Shown here: positions 8,527-16,544 of the stretch, in pieces
How positions within the stretch are numbered: the first letter of the stretch is position 1
Layout of the letters: each line of letters begins with the position of its first letter
Assembly: GCF_022568815.1 (NCBI RefSeq)
Contig: NZ_JAKZHX010000021.1
Span: 29,490-93,489 of the forward strand
Length of the DNA stretch: 64,000 bases
Direction of reading: 5' to 3'
Source: Undibacterium paludis
Lineage (GTDB): Bacteria > Pseudomonadota > Gammaproteobacteria > Burkholderiales > Burkholderiaceae_D
Translations under genes and position numbers: made by a program
The notes under the pieces: model-generated
What the model was told of the DNA's origin: nothing
Databases searched by the model: none
The model's input: the letters and a program-made list of their open reading frames with translations, nothing else

Positions 8527-9525
8527 TCAAATGACAGCGCGTCTGCGCCGTATCTGCACCGTGGCGTATAACATCACAGCCGCTGCCGCGACACCAAGCC
8601 ACAGTTGCAAGCTGTAAAGAGTATGCCAGGACAAGGACATGACAAGACCAAAATCAACGCCGGGAAGATTTTTCGTATGAAAACTGTTGAGTGACATGTT
8701 TTCAAAAATCAGCCATGAACCAGGCAAGATTCCACCTAAAATCCTGCCCACCATGTTGACAGAAAACAGACTCAAATCAAGCTTGAGGCCCAGAAAACCA
8801 TTTATTATTTCAAGCATGCTGACCAAAATCAACGGTGCGCCAACCGCCCATAGAAACACCTTTGATCTTACCCAGCTTGACACCAGCATCAACCAGGCGA
8901 TGCTGGGCAAGGCCCACAAAATGTATACCGGCAAGACAGCAAATATATGCAAGGGCGAGAGATAAAATCTGGTATTGCTCAACAAATCCGGAAAAGCGTT
9001 CACGTTATATACCAGCAAGATGAGACAAGCTATCGTCAATATCAACAAGGACGTAATACAGGTCAGCAGCAACAGAAATACCGGTAGCATGACACTGGCG
9101 ACCCACAGTTTGGATGTAACAACCAACCAGTCCGACAAGGGTAAGGATTTCCAGAACAAGACACTACGATCGCGTCGCTCGTCACACAAGGTACTCTGGC
9201 AGTAAAAGAAAATGAGCAAAAACTCCAAAGCCAGCAACGGAAACGAGACGAGCAAATAATTACCCGCCAGGCCATCAACAAAATATGACAGATGCTCAGT
9301 AGCAAGCGTACCTAGACGTTCTTTTTGATAGCCGTGCATCCAGACATGACCTGTGACCATGGGCAGCGTGAATAGCGCCACCATCAAGCCAGCCACTGTG
9401 AGCGGTGCCCATAAGAACATGCCTTTGTGTTCCCAGAATTCACGCTTCAATAGCCACCGCATTGATGTCCACATGCTCGCTACATTTGGTGCGTGTATGG
9501 CATTCAACGTACTCGCTTGGCTCAT
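8527..9525 (-). CDS. ABC-2 type transporter permease
   Basis: 332 residues with about six membrane segments, including a first hydrophobic block near residues 40-60 and others near 110, 160-190, 210-230, 240-260 and 300-325. It matches the layout of ABC-2 exporter permeases paired with YtrA-type regulators. It starts two bases after the ATPase gene ends, so the pair forms one transporter and one transcript. The substrate is unknown; in related systems (YtrBC-like) the pump responds to cell-wall stress. No TM count beyond visual inspection was made. Confidence 0.82.
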   Translation of the reverse strand: MSQASTLNAIHAPNVASMWTSMRWLLKREFWEHKGMFLWAPLTVAGLMVALFTLPMVTGHVWMHGYQKERLGTLATEHLSYFVDGLAGNYLLVSFPLLALEFLLIFFYCQSTLCDERRDRSVLFWKSLPLSDWLVVTSKLWVASVMLPVFLLLLTCITSLLILTIACLILLVYNVNAFPDLLSNTRFYLSPLHIFAVLPVYILWALPSIAWLMLVSSWVRSKVFLWAVGAPLILVSMLEIINGFLGLKLDLSLFSVNMVGRILGGILPGSWLIFENMSLNSFHTKNLPGVDFGLVMSLSWHTLYSLQLWLGVAAAAVMLYATVQIRRRRAVI

Positions 9526-9526
9526 G

Positions 9527-10378
9527 CTAATTTCCTTTCATGGTAGCGGCATAAATATCAGCGACGCCGGGTAGGCGCAACTCGCCATATTCGGCCAGGA
9601 TTTCTTTACTGATACTGTCAAACAGCATTGCCGTTTTTCCAAACACCGAGCGCTTTCCTACCGGCTTCAAGGCGATTGCCTGCTCTTCATATTCAGGCTC
9701 GACCATGATCTCAACAAAGCGCTCCGCCAATTGTTCCATGCTCGTTTCCAGCACGACACGCCCCTCATCAATAAATATCACATCACTGAGGATATTTTCG
9801 ATTTCTTCGATTTGATGAGTCGTAATGACAATGGTCTTGTTTTCATCAAAATAATCTTCCAGCAAATTTTGATAAAACTGCTTGCGGTACAAGATATCGA
9901 GACCCAAGGTAGGTTCATCGAGTATCAGCACCCTGGCATCGATCGCCATGATCAGCGCCAGGTGCAATTGCGCGACCATGCCCTTGGACATGGCTTTGAC
10001 TTTCATGTCAGGCCTGAGCTTGGTTTGTGCGATATAGCGCTCAGCCTTTTCACGCTTGAATTTGGGATGTACTCCAGCGACAAAATCGATCGCCTGACCA
10101 ACCTTTAGCCAGTGCGGCAAGATCGCCACATCGGCAATAAAGCAAACTTCATTCATCAAGGCATCGCGCCGGGTGCGCGGGTCCATCCCCAGCACCTGCA
10201 CCTCGCCGTCAAAATTCCCCAGTCCCAGCAAGGCCTTCAGCGTGGTGGTCTTGCCTGAACCATTCGGGCCGATCAGGCCGACAATACGACCGGCTGCTAT
10301 TTCAAAGCTCATATCATCAAGCACGCGCTGTTTGCCATAATGCTTGTTCAGGTGACGGGCAGAAATGACCGTATTCAT
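9527..10378 (-). CDS. ABC transporter ATP-binding protein
   Basis: 283 residues from the ATG at 10378, which follows AAAGGGGA and overlaps the upstream regulator's stop by four bases (ATGA). A longer frame to 10459 overlaps the regulator gene and is not preferred. The Walker A motif is GPNGSGKTT near residue 40 and the Walker B is VLILDEPTLGLD. The signature region is degenerate (MSKGMVAQLHLAL), as in ABC-2 exporters of this type. It energises the adjacent permease at the inner membrane. Confidence 0.9.
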   Translation of the reverse strand: MNTVISARHLNKHYGKQRVLDDMSFEIAAGRIVGLIGPNGSGKTTTLKALLGLGNFDGEVQVLGMDPRTRRDALMNEVCFIADVAILPHWLKVGQAIDFVAGVHPKFKREKAERYIAQTKLRPDMKVKAMSKGMVAQLHLALIMAIDARVLILDEPTLGLDILYRKQFYQNLLEDYFDENKTIVITTHQIEEIENILSDVIFIDEGRVVLETSMEQLAERFVEIMVEPEYEEQAIALKPVGKRSVFGKTAMLFDSISKEILAEYGELRLPGVADIYAATMKGN

Positions 10379-10740
10379 TGCTTGTCCCCTTTCCTCATAC
10401 CCGGCAATTGCCGCAAATCCAATCCCAGTCTGCGTATGCGTTCCAGCATGGCTGGCCATTCTTCATCAATGAAGCGCTGGCGTTCATGCGCCAGCAATTT
10501 GTCGAGTGCAGCCTCTGTCATGTACATGCCCAGTCCCCTTCGTTTTTCCACCAGTTCTTCGTCGACCAGTTCCTGATAAGCCTTCAGGACCGTAATCGGA
10601 TTGAGTTGATAATCTGCCGCCACCTGCCTGACCGAAGGCAAGGCATCGCCAGGCTTTAACAAGCCATCAAGCATCATGGCAAGCACCCTTTGTTTCAATT
10701 GCCGGTATATCGGCATCTGGTCATTCCAGCTGACACTCAT
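10375..10740 (-). CDS. GntR family regulator, YtrA subfamily
   Basis: 121 residues, the short YtrA form. The winged helix occupies about residues 10-75 (IYRQLKQRVLAMMLDGLLKP, then LPSVRQVAADYQLNPITVLK), followed by a short helical tail ending in RQLPGMRKGDKQ. It lacks a large effector-binding domain, as is normal for YtrA. It is the first gene of a regulator-ATPase-permease operon and very probably autoregulates it through the palindrome at 10834-10863. Confidence 0.92.
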   Translation of the reverse strand: MSVSWNDQMPIYRQLKQRVLAMMLDGLLKPGDALPSVRQVAADYQLNPITVLKAYQELVDEELVEKRRGLGMYMTEAALDKLLAHERQRFIDEEWPAMLERIRRLGLDLRQLPGMRKGDKQ

Positions 10741-10833
10741 ACGTCCACCTTCCCTCTATGCCCTATCTGCCTGTGGTAAATAACTTGCATGGCACTGTTG
10801 AGCAGCGCCAGCAAAGTTGCACTCAACATGCAA

Positions 10834-10863
10834 TTTAGTGTTGTAGTTAACTATAACACTAAA
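10834..10863. promoter_or_regulatory. Long near-perfect palindrome, likely GntR/YtrA operator
   Basis: A 30-base palindrome with a single mismatched pair: half-sites TTAGTGTT and AACACTAA flank the core TAGTTAACTA. It lies 94 bases before the GntR start and 93 bases before the divergent DUF2785 start, so one operator could serve both. YtrA-type regulators bind such dyads; the assignment is inference from position. Confidence 0.7.
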
Positions 10864-10955
10864 ATATTAGGAATCTCATACTTTTTATACTGTAAAGACA
10901 AGATATTGATGACATGGCACACTGTCGGCTTTGCCCTGCCCCGGAGCCTTCATTC

Positions 10956-11849
10956 ATGCGCCGCCTGATCACTTACTCGACACTGATGACCATCCTGGCA
11001 TGCAGCACTGCGGCTTATGCAGACTGCCAGCCGCAAGGTCCGGTACACCAGCAATTACAGTCTGCCAAATCAGCTGGCTGGAAACTTAACGACGATGCAG
11101 CCCTGCAAGCGCTGGCCGTTGCAGCGGCAGACTGCCTGGCCCAGCCTGAGCCGGAACTACGTGACGAACTGGCTTTTGAAGCCCTGTCTGCCTGGATGCG
11201 CGGTGAAAAACTGAGCCTGCCTACCCTGACTACATTACGCCTGAAAATGCTGGCAGCCGTCCAGACACCGCCGCCAGACCGGGCTGGTTTTTTGCAGCCC
11301 TTTGCCATCCTGACCCTGGCGGAACTGGTGCGGGTAGACAGGCGCAAGCCCTATCTGAGCGAACAGGAAAGAATGGAAATCGTCAGTACCGGCAGTATTT
11401 ATCTGACGAATTTGCGCGATTATCGCGGCTTTGATGAAAAAGAAGGCTGGCGTCACGGCATCGCCCACAGTGCAGACCTGATGCTGCAACTGGCCATGAA
11501 CCCGGCGCTGGACCGTAACCAGCATGTCATCATGCTCAACGCCATCACCTCGCAGATCGCTCCCGCCACGCACTTCTATCAATATGGTGAAGGCGTACGG
11601 CTGATGACGGCCGTGTTCTATCTGGCCAGGACCGGCAGCTTCAACAAACGTGACTGGGATGTCTGGTTCAATCAGTTGATGGAAAAAAGCATCGTCAATG
11701 GCCCCTACACCCAGGCCAGGCTGGCACAACGCCACAATGTCAGCGCATTTTTATTACCCCTGTATTTTTCTGTCAGGGAAAGTACGGATGCCAGCATGAA
11801 GGAGAACATGCTGCCGGCGCTCCGTGAGGCTTTGCGCAAGGTTAATTGA
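10956..11849 (+). CDS. DUF2785 family secreted protein
   Basis: 297 residues from the ATG at 10956, which has GGAG nine bases upstream and opens a clean signal peptide (MRRLITYSTLMTILACSTAAYA, cleaved before DCQ). The mature part is helical and includes ERMEIVSTGSIYLTNLRDYRGFDEKEGW followed by HGIAHSADLMLQLA, which I recognise as the DUF2785 domain. Function is unknown. Its 3' end overlaps the convergent racemase gene by eight bases. It is divergent from the GntR-ABC operon and might share its operator. Confidence 0.8.
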   Translation: MRRLITYSTLMTILACSTAAYADCQPQGPVHQQLQSAKSAGWKLNDDAALQALAVAAADCLAQPEPELRDELAFEALSAWMRGEKLSLPTLTTLRLKMLAAVQTPPPDRAGFLQPFAILTLAELVRVDRRKPYLSEQERMEIVSTGSIYLTNLRDYRGFDEKEGWRHGIAHSADLMLQLAMNPALDRNQHVIMLNAITSQIAPATHFYQYGEGVRLMTAVFYLARTGSFNKRDWDVWFNQLMEKSIVNGPYTQARLAQRHNVSAFLLPLYFSVRESTDASMKENMLPALREALRKVN

Positions 11850-12540
11850 CATCCAGAGCATGCATTGCCGCCGCATGTGCATGTATCGCCGTGGTATCAA
11901 ACAAGGGCACACCTGCATCAGCCTGCCCGACAAGCAGGCTGATTTCCGTACAGCCCAGGATGATGGCTTGCGCGCCCTGTTGCTTCAGGTTTGCCATGAT
12001 GCGACGGTACTCGTCGCGCGAAGCATCCATTATCTTGCCCAGGCATAGTTCTTCATAAATGATTGTGTGGATGATGTCGCGGTCCTGTGCATCTGGCACC
12101 AGCACATCGAGTCCATGCTGCTGACGCAAACGTTCGCGATAAAAGTCCTGCTCCATGGTGAAGCGTGTGCCCAACAAACCTACCCTGACCAGTCCAGAAG
12201 CCTTGATGGCGTGCGCCGTCGGGTCGGCAATGTGGAATAGAGGAATTGCCACGGCCGCCTCTATCGCGCCAGCCAGCTTGTGCATGGTGTTGGTACACAG
12301 TACCAGAAAATCTGCTCCGGCCAGCTCCAGCGAACGCGCCGCCTGCGTCAGTATCCGGCCTGCTGCGTCCCAATCACCGGCATGTTGCAGTCTTTCGATT
12401 TCATGGAAATCCAGGCTGTACAGAATGATCTTGCCTGAATGCAGGCCGCCGAGTTGTTCCTTGATGGTTTCGTTGATGTGACGATAATAGGGGATCGTCG
12501 ATTCCCAGCTCATGCCGCCTATCAGGCCTATGGTTTTCAT
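11842..12540 (-). CDS. Aspartate/glutamate racemase family protein
   Basis: 232 residues, family length. The start MKTIGLIGGMSWESTIPYY is the signature of the YgeA/aspartate racemase family. The two catalytic cysteines are visible in LVLCTNTMHK (about residue 82) and ILGCTEISLL (about residue 195). It is PLP-independent and cytosolic, and interconverts L- and D-amino acids; the substrate cannot be fixed from sequence, and YgeA relatives have broad specificity. It is transcribed away from the adjacent AraC regulator, which may control it. The start follows GGAGCAGAC. Confidence 0.9.
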   Translation of the reverse strand: MKTIGLIGGMSWESTIPYYRHINETIKEQLGGLHSGKIILYSLDFHEIERLQHAGDWDAAGRILTQAARSLELAGADFLVLCTNTMHKLAGAIEAAVAIPLFHIADPTAHAIKASGLVRVGLLGTRFTMEQDFYRERLRQQHGLDVLVPDAQDRDIIHTIIYEELCLGKIMDASRDEYRRIMANLKQQGAQAIILGCTEISLLVGQADAGVPLFDTTAIHAHAAAMHALDVN

Positions 12541-12677
12541 GTCTGCTCCATATAAGTAATCAGGATTGCAAGCTGTTGCCGTGCCGCTCTATTGAGTCAA
12601 CATGCGCTTGATAGAGCCTATAATAAACAGGCATTATTGTGGAATCTATCAAGAAATTTCAATAGGAGCAGCCACTC

Positions 12678-13460
12678 ATGCAGGCAGACTTGCGCTGGGC
12701 AACGCTGGAGCTATTGCCGTCTGCGCCATATTCAGTCAACAGCACATCCGACCTGCCTACCCTGGGGCTGGCTTTTGCACGCCAGCGCGGCGTCCATGCC
12801 ATCGCCAGCGACCGCCGACAGGACTTTGATGCCTGGCCTGGCGAGATGGCCTATACGGCTGCAGGCGTACCCCTGTTTTCGGAATCCGGACATGGTGGTG
12901 AATATTTACTACTGAAAATCAAAGAGCCGCAAGTTATACCGGGTAAGACGATGGCCGGGCCGCGCCATATCCTGCATGGCGACAAGACTGCCGTCAAACT
13001 GGCGGCGGAGTTACGCAGCCTGATTCTGTGCAAGGCAGATACCCTGCTGATGGAAGAACGCGCCATGGCCTGGTTGCTGCATGGCTTGTCATCATTAAAA
13101 AAAGCACGATCCAAACCCGGCCGCTACCAGCTTGAACGCCGTGTCCACGCCAGCATTCTCGACTACATGGACGCCAATCTGACAACACCGATCAGCCTGG
13201 AAGAGCTGGCCAATCTCGCCGATATGTCCTTGCTGCATTTTTTGCGCAGCTTCAGCAACGCCACGGGGATGACGCCGCATGCCTGGCTCACTGAGCGCAG
13301 GTTGCAACATGCACGTCAGTCATTACAATATGACAAATTGCCAGTGGCTGCCATTGCCATCGACAGCGGATTCAGTCATCAATCCCATCTGGGCGCCACA
13401 TTAAAGCAAAAGCTCGGTATGAGTCCGCAACAGTATCGCAAACTATACAAATCGCGATAA
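12678..13460 (+). CDS. AraC family transcriptional regulator
   Basis: 260 residues. The C-terminal AraC/XylS DNA-binding domain occupies about residues 160-258, with LTTPISLEELANLADMSLLH as first helix-turn-helix and FSNATGMTPHAWLTERRLQ and FSHQSHLGATLKQKLGMSPQ as the second half. The N-terminal part is a variable sensor domain of unknown ligand. It diverges from the racemase gene, so regulation of that gene is a reasonable guess. The start follows AGGAG. Confidence 0.9.
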   Translation: MQADLRWATLELLPSAPYSVNSTSDLPTLGLAFARQRGVHAIASDRRQDFDAWPGEMAYTAAGVPLFSESGHGGEYLLLKIKEPQVIPGKTMAGPRHILHGDKTAVKLAAELRSLILCKADTLLMEERAMAWLLHGLSSLKKARSKPGRYQLERRVHASILDYMDANLTTPISLEELANLADMSLLHFLRSFSNATGMTPHAWLTERRLQHARQSLQYDKLPVAAIAIDSGFSHQSHLGATLKQKLGMSPQQYRKLYKSR

Positions 13461-13505
13461 ACATATCACCTGCCCAAGCCATTGCCTGTCCCCGGTTCGC
13501 GAAAG

Positions 13506-13517
13506 AGAACTAGTTCT
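13506..13517. promoter_or_regulatory. Palindrome AGAACTAGTTCT upstream of narK1
   Basis: A perfect 12-base palindrome about 115 bases before the first narK start. It shares the heptamer TAGTTCT with the larger palindrome before narG, so both may be targets of the local NarL. No canonical FNR box was seen in this promoter region. Confidence 0.45.
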
Positions 13518-13631
13518 TTCGGCCAGGCGCCCTCTCCTTTTGCCTTTTCCCCCACAGCCCATAGGGGAATTTCAAAATCATCGGCCTCTTCTTAAGCTGA
13601 TAAGCACTTATACATGGAAGAGGAGTGAATC

Positions 13632-14876
13632 ATGGCAAGCGCAAGCCGGGCCTATTCGGTACTGGGGGCAAGTACTCTTGCTTTTACCGTTTGTTTTACG
13701 ATATGGATGATGTTTGGTGTGATCGGCATCCCGATCAAGAACAGCCTGCATCTGAATGAAACCGAGTTTGGCCTTCTCACGGCAATGCCGGTGCTGACTG
13801 GCTCCCTCATACGGGTACCGCTCGGTATCTGGACTGACCGTTACGGTGGTCGTATCGTCCTGTTCTGCCTGATGCTGTTTACCGTCATCCCCATCTATCT
13901 GATCAGTTATGCCACTGCATACTGGCATTTTCTGATACTCGGCCTGTTTGTCGGCCTGGTGGGTGGATCATTCTCGGTGGGCACGCCCTATGTTGCACGC
14001 TGGTTCAAGAAAGACCGGCAGGGTCTGGCGATGGGTATATTCGGCGCGGGTAATTCTGGTGCAGCCGTCAACAAGTTCATTGCACCAGTGCTGATTGCCG
14101 CAGCAGGCTGGACCCTGGTTCCCAAAGTCTATGCCGGCCTGATGCTGGCAACTGCCTTGATTTTCTGGGTCTTCTCGGCGACAGATCCCAGTCACAACGT
14201 CAAATCCAACATCAGCTTTATCGGACAGTTGCGCATGCTGAAAGATCCCAAGGTATGGCGCTATTGCCAATACTATTCGGTGGTCTTTGGTGGCTATGTC
14301 GGCTTGAGCTTATGGATGGTCAAATACTATGTGACCGAGTATGGCTTTGACATCAAGACAGCCGCCCTGCTGGCCGCCTGTTTTTCATTACCTGGCGGTG
14401 TATTGCGTGCACTGGGTGGCTGGCTGTCCGACAAATATGGGGCTTACAAAGTGACCTGGTGGGTGATGTGGGTATGCTGGGTGGCGTTCTTCCTGCTGTC
14501 TTACCCGCAAACCGACTTCACGATCAAGACAGTCAGTGGCCCGCAGACTTTCCATATCAGCCTGACACCCGCGATCTTTACCGTAATCCTGTTTACCGTG
14601 GGCATAGCAATGGCGGTTGGCAAGGCGTCCGTCTTCAAGTTCATCTCGGATGATTATTCCAGCAATATCGGCGCGGTATCAGGCGTGGTGGGCCTGGCCG
14701 GCGGTCTCGGTGGCTTCATCCTGCCTATCCTGTTCGGTGCGATTGTCGATCTGACCGGCATACGCAGTTCGTGTTTCATGCTCCTGTATGGAACCGTTTG
14801 CGTCTCGCTGGTATGGATGCACTTCCAGTTCCGTCGCGAAGGCATGCTTGCAGCCCAGGCAGCATTACCCGCATAA
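13632..14876 (+). CDS. narK: Nitrate/nitrite MFS transporter, NarK1 type
   Basis: 414 residues with about 12 membrane segments. MFS motif A is seen as GIWTDRYGGR after segment 2, and nitrate-porter glycine-rich segments as GLVGGSFSVGTPYVARWF and GAGNSGAAVNKF. NarK1-type proteins are thought to be nitrate/proton symporters that start respiration. It is followed after 39 bases by a second narK and then narGHJI. The start follows AGAGGAGTGAATC. In many denitrifying Proteobacteria the two are fused; here they are separate genes. Confidence 0.93.
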   Translation: MASASRAYSVLGASTLAFTVCFTIWMMFGVIGIPIKNSLHLNETEFGLLTAMPVLTGSLIRVPLGIWTDRYGGRIVLFCLMLFTVIPIYLISYATAYWHFLILGLFVGLVGGSFSVGTPYVARWFKKDRQGLAMGIFGAGNSGAAVNKFIAPVLIAAAGWTLVPKVYAGLMLATALIFWVFSATDPSHNVKSNISFIGQLRMLKDPKVWRYCQYYSVVFGGYVGLSLWMVKYYVTEYGFDIKTAALLAACFSLPGGVLRALGGWLSDKYGAYKVTWWVMWVCWVAFFLLSYPQTDFTIKTVSGPQTFHISLTPAIFTVILFTVGIAMAVGKASVFKFISDDYSSNIGAVSGVVGLAGGLGGFILPILFGAIVDLTGIRSSCFMLLYGTVCVSLVWMHFQFRREGMLAAQAALPA

Positions 14877-14915
14877 GCTGCATATCAATCAATTAAGCAA
14901 TCAAAGGAGTTTATG

Positions 14916-16298
14916 ATGAGTCATGTATTGAGCCGGTGGGAACCGGAAAATATCGAATTCTGGAAGAAGGAAGGCGTCAGCATCGCCAATCGCAACCTCT
15001 GGATTTCCATACCCTGCCTGATGCTGGCTTTTGCAGTCTGGATGCTGTGGAGTGTGGTGGCTGCCAATCTGGACAAGGCTGGCTTCCAATTTACCAAGGA
15101 TCAGCTGTTCTTCCTGACTGCTTTACCGGCACTGTCAGGCGCAACCTTGCGCATCTTCTATTCTTTCCTGATACCGGTTTTTGGTGGCCGCAAGTGGACA
15201 GCCATTTCCACAGCCACGCTGTTGATACCGGCCATAGGCATGGGCTTTGCCCTGCGTGACCCGTCAACCAGTTATTCAACCTTATTGATACTGGCTTTAT
15301 TGTGCGGTTTTGGTGGCGGCAATTTCAGTTCCAGCATGGCGAATATCAGTTTCTTTTTCCCAAAATCGAAGAAAGGCTATGCAACAGGCATGAACGCCGG
15401 GATAGGTAACCTCGGTGTATCTGTTGTGCAGTTTCTTACACCATTTGTCATCTCATCGGCCATGTTTGGTGTTGCCCTTTCTGGTGATGGTTATTTGTTC
15501 CACAATGCCAAGACCGGCGTGGACAAAGTGTTCTGGCTGTCGAATGCAGGTTTTATCTGGGTCCCTTTCATTGCAGCCGCAACGCTGGTTGCCTGGTTTG
15601 GCATGAATGACATTGCTTCGGCCAAAGCCTCTTTTGCCGATCAGGCAGTGATATTCAAACGCAAACACAACTGGCTGATGTGCTGGCTTTACATAGGAAC
15701 CTTCGGCTCCTTCATCGGTTTTTCTGCCGGGTTTGCGATGCTGATCAAGGCGCAGTTCCCTGAAGTGGATGTCACCAGGTTTGCCTTCCTTGGCCCACTG
15801 GCCGGAGCACTTGCACGGCCGATAGGCGGCATGATTTCTGATAAATTGGGTGGCGCCCGCCTGACATTATGGGTGTTTGCCGCCATGATCGCGACGATCG
15901 CCGTGGGAATATTGCCAGCCTTGCATGAGCACCAGTTCATGACCTTTCTGGCGTCCTTTATCGTCATGTTCGTCCTGACCGGGCTGGGTAACGGCTCAAC
16001 CTTTTGCATGATCCCCCTGATTTTCCAGACCGAACGCGAGCGCGCTGCCGCTGGCAAAGGTGACCTGGCCCTGAAGCAGGCACGTGTCGATGCTGCCAAA
16101 GAATCTGCCGCCGTATTGGGTTTCTCAGGTGCGATTGGTGCTTACGGCGGATTCTTTATCCCGCAAAGTTTTGGCACCTCGATCAAGATGACAGGCGCGC
16201 CTGATATGGCTTTGTATATTTTCATTGCGTTTTATATAAGCTGTATGATGATCACCTGGTGGTACTACGCACGTAAAGGAGCCGAAATACCTTGCTGA
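14916..16298 (+). CDS. narK2: Nitrate/nitrite MFS transporter, NarK2 type
   Basis: 460 residues, about 12 membrane segments. Recognisable parts are the N-terminal WEPENIEFWKKEG, seen in E. coli-type NarK, and the glycine-rich nitrate signatures GFGGGNFSSSMANISFFFPK and GFSGAIGAYGGFFIPQSFG. It probably exchanges nitrate for nitrite, removing the toxic product of NarG. Two ATGs at 14913 and 14916 follow AAGGAG; the second has the better spacing. It ends just before a strong terminator, so narK1-narK2 form one transcript apart from narGHJI. Confidence 0.93.
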   Translation: MSHVLSRWEPENIEFWKKEGVSIANRNLWISIPCLMLAFAVWMLWSVVAANLDKAGFQFTKDQLFFLTALPALSGATLRIFYSFLIPVFGGRKWTAISTATLLIPAIGMGFALRDPSTSYSTLLILALLCGFGGGNFSSSMANISFFFPKSKKGYATGMNAGIGNLGVSVVQFLTPFVISSAMFGVALSGDGYLFHNAKTGVDKVFWLSNAGFIWVPFIAAATLVAWFGMNDIASAKASFADQAVIFKRKHNWLMCWLYIGTFGSFIGFSAGFAMLIKAQFPEVDVTRFAFLGPLAGALARPIGGMISDKLGGARLTLWVFAAMIATIAVGILPALHEHQFMTFLASFIVMFVLTGLGNGSTFCMIPLIFQTERERAAAGKGDLALKQARVDAAKESAAVLGFSGAIGAYGGFFIPQSFGTSIKMTGAPDMALYIFIAFYISCMMITWWYYARKGAEIPC

Positions 16299-16326
16299 AC
16301 CGGTGATGCCGTCAGGCGTCTCAAGC

Positions 16327-16362
16327 AACCTCATCAGGTCACCGGCCCGATGAGGTTTTTTT
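16327..16362 (+). terminator. Rho-independent terminator after narK2
   Basis: AACCTCATC pairs with GATGAGGTT, followed by a T run, 28 bases after the narK2 stop. It separates the transporter transcript from the narG promoter. Confidence 0.85.
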
Positions 16363-16407
16363 ATGGGCGACTGATTTTGCCTCCATCATCATGCACGCAG
16401 TCATCAA

Positions 16408-16425
16408 CTAGTTCTTAAGAACTAG
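16408..16425. promoter_or_regulatory. Candidate NarL 7-2-7 site upstream of narG
   Basis: CTAGTTCTTAAGAACTAG is a perfect 18-base palindrome, 120-137 bases before the narG start. It parses as heptamers TAGTTCT and AGAACTA with a two-base spacer, the 7-2-7 geometry of NarL sites. TAGTTCT differs from the E. coli heptamer consensus TACYYMT only at the third base. Binding by the NarL encoded at 29.7 kb is inferred. Confidence 0.6.
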
Positions 16426-16544
16426 CCGGGCCTAGTGCCAATGCGCCTGCCTTGCTGGCGCACTGAAGAATGGTCTGATCCCGTCGGAATTCATACACTT
16501 CCCCTACATAAAAGGGCAATTGCCCATCTGATATGGAGTGTACG

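Noticed and set aside
16371..16388. FNR box before narG in TGATTTTGCCTCCATCA
   Set aside because: The half-sites have the wrong spacing and only partial matches to TTGAT-N4-ATCAA.
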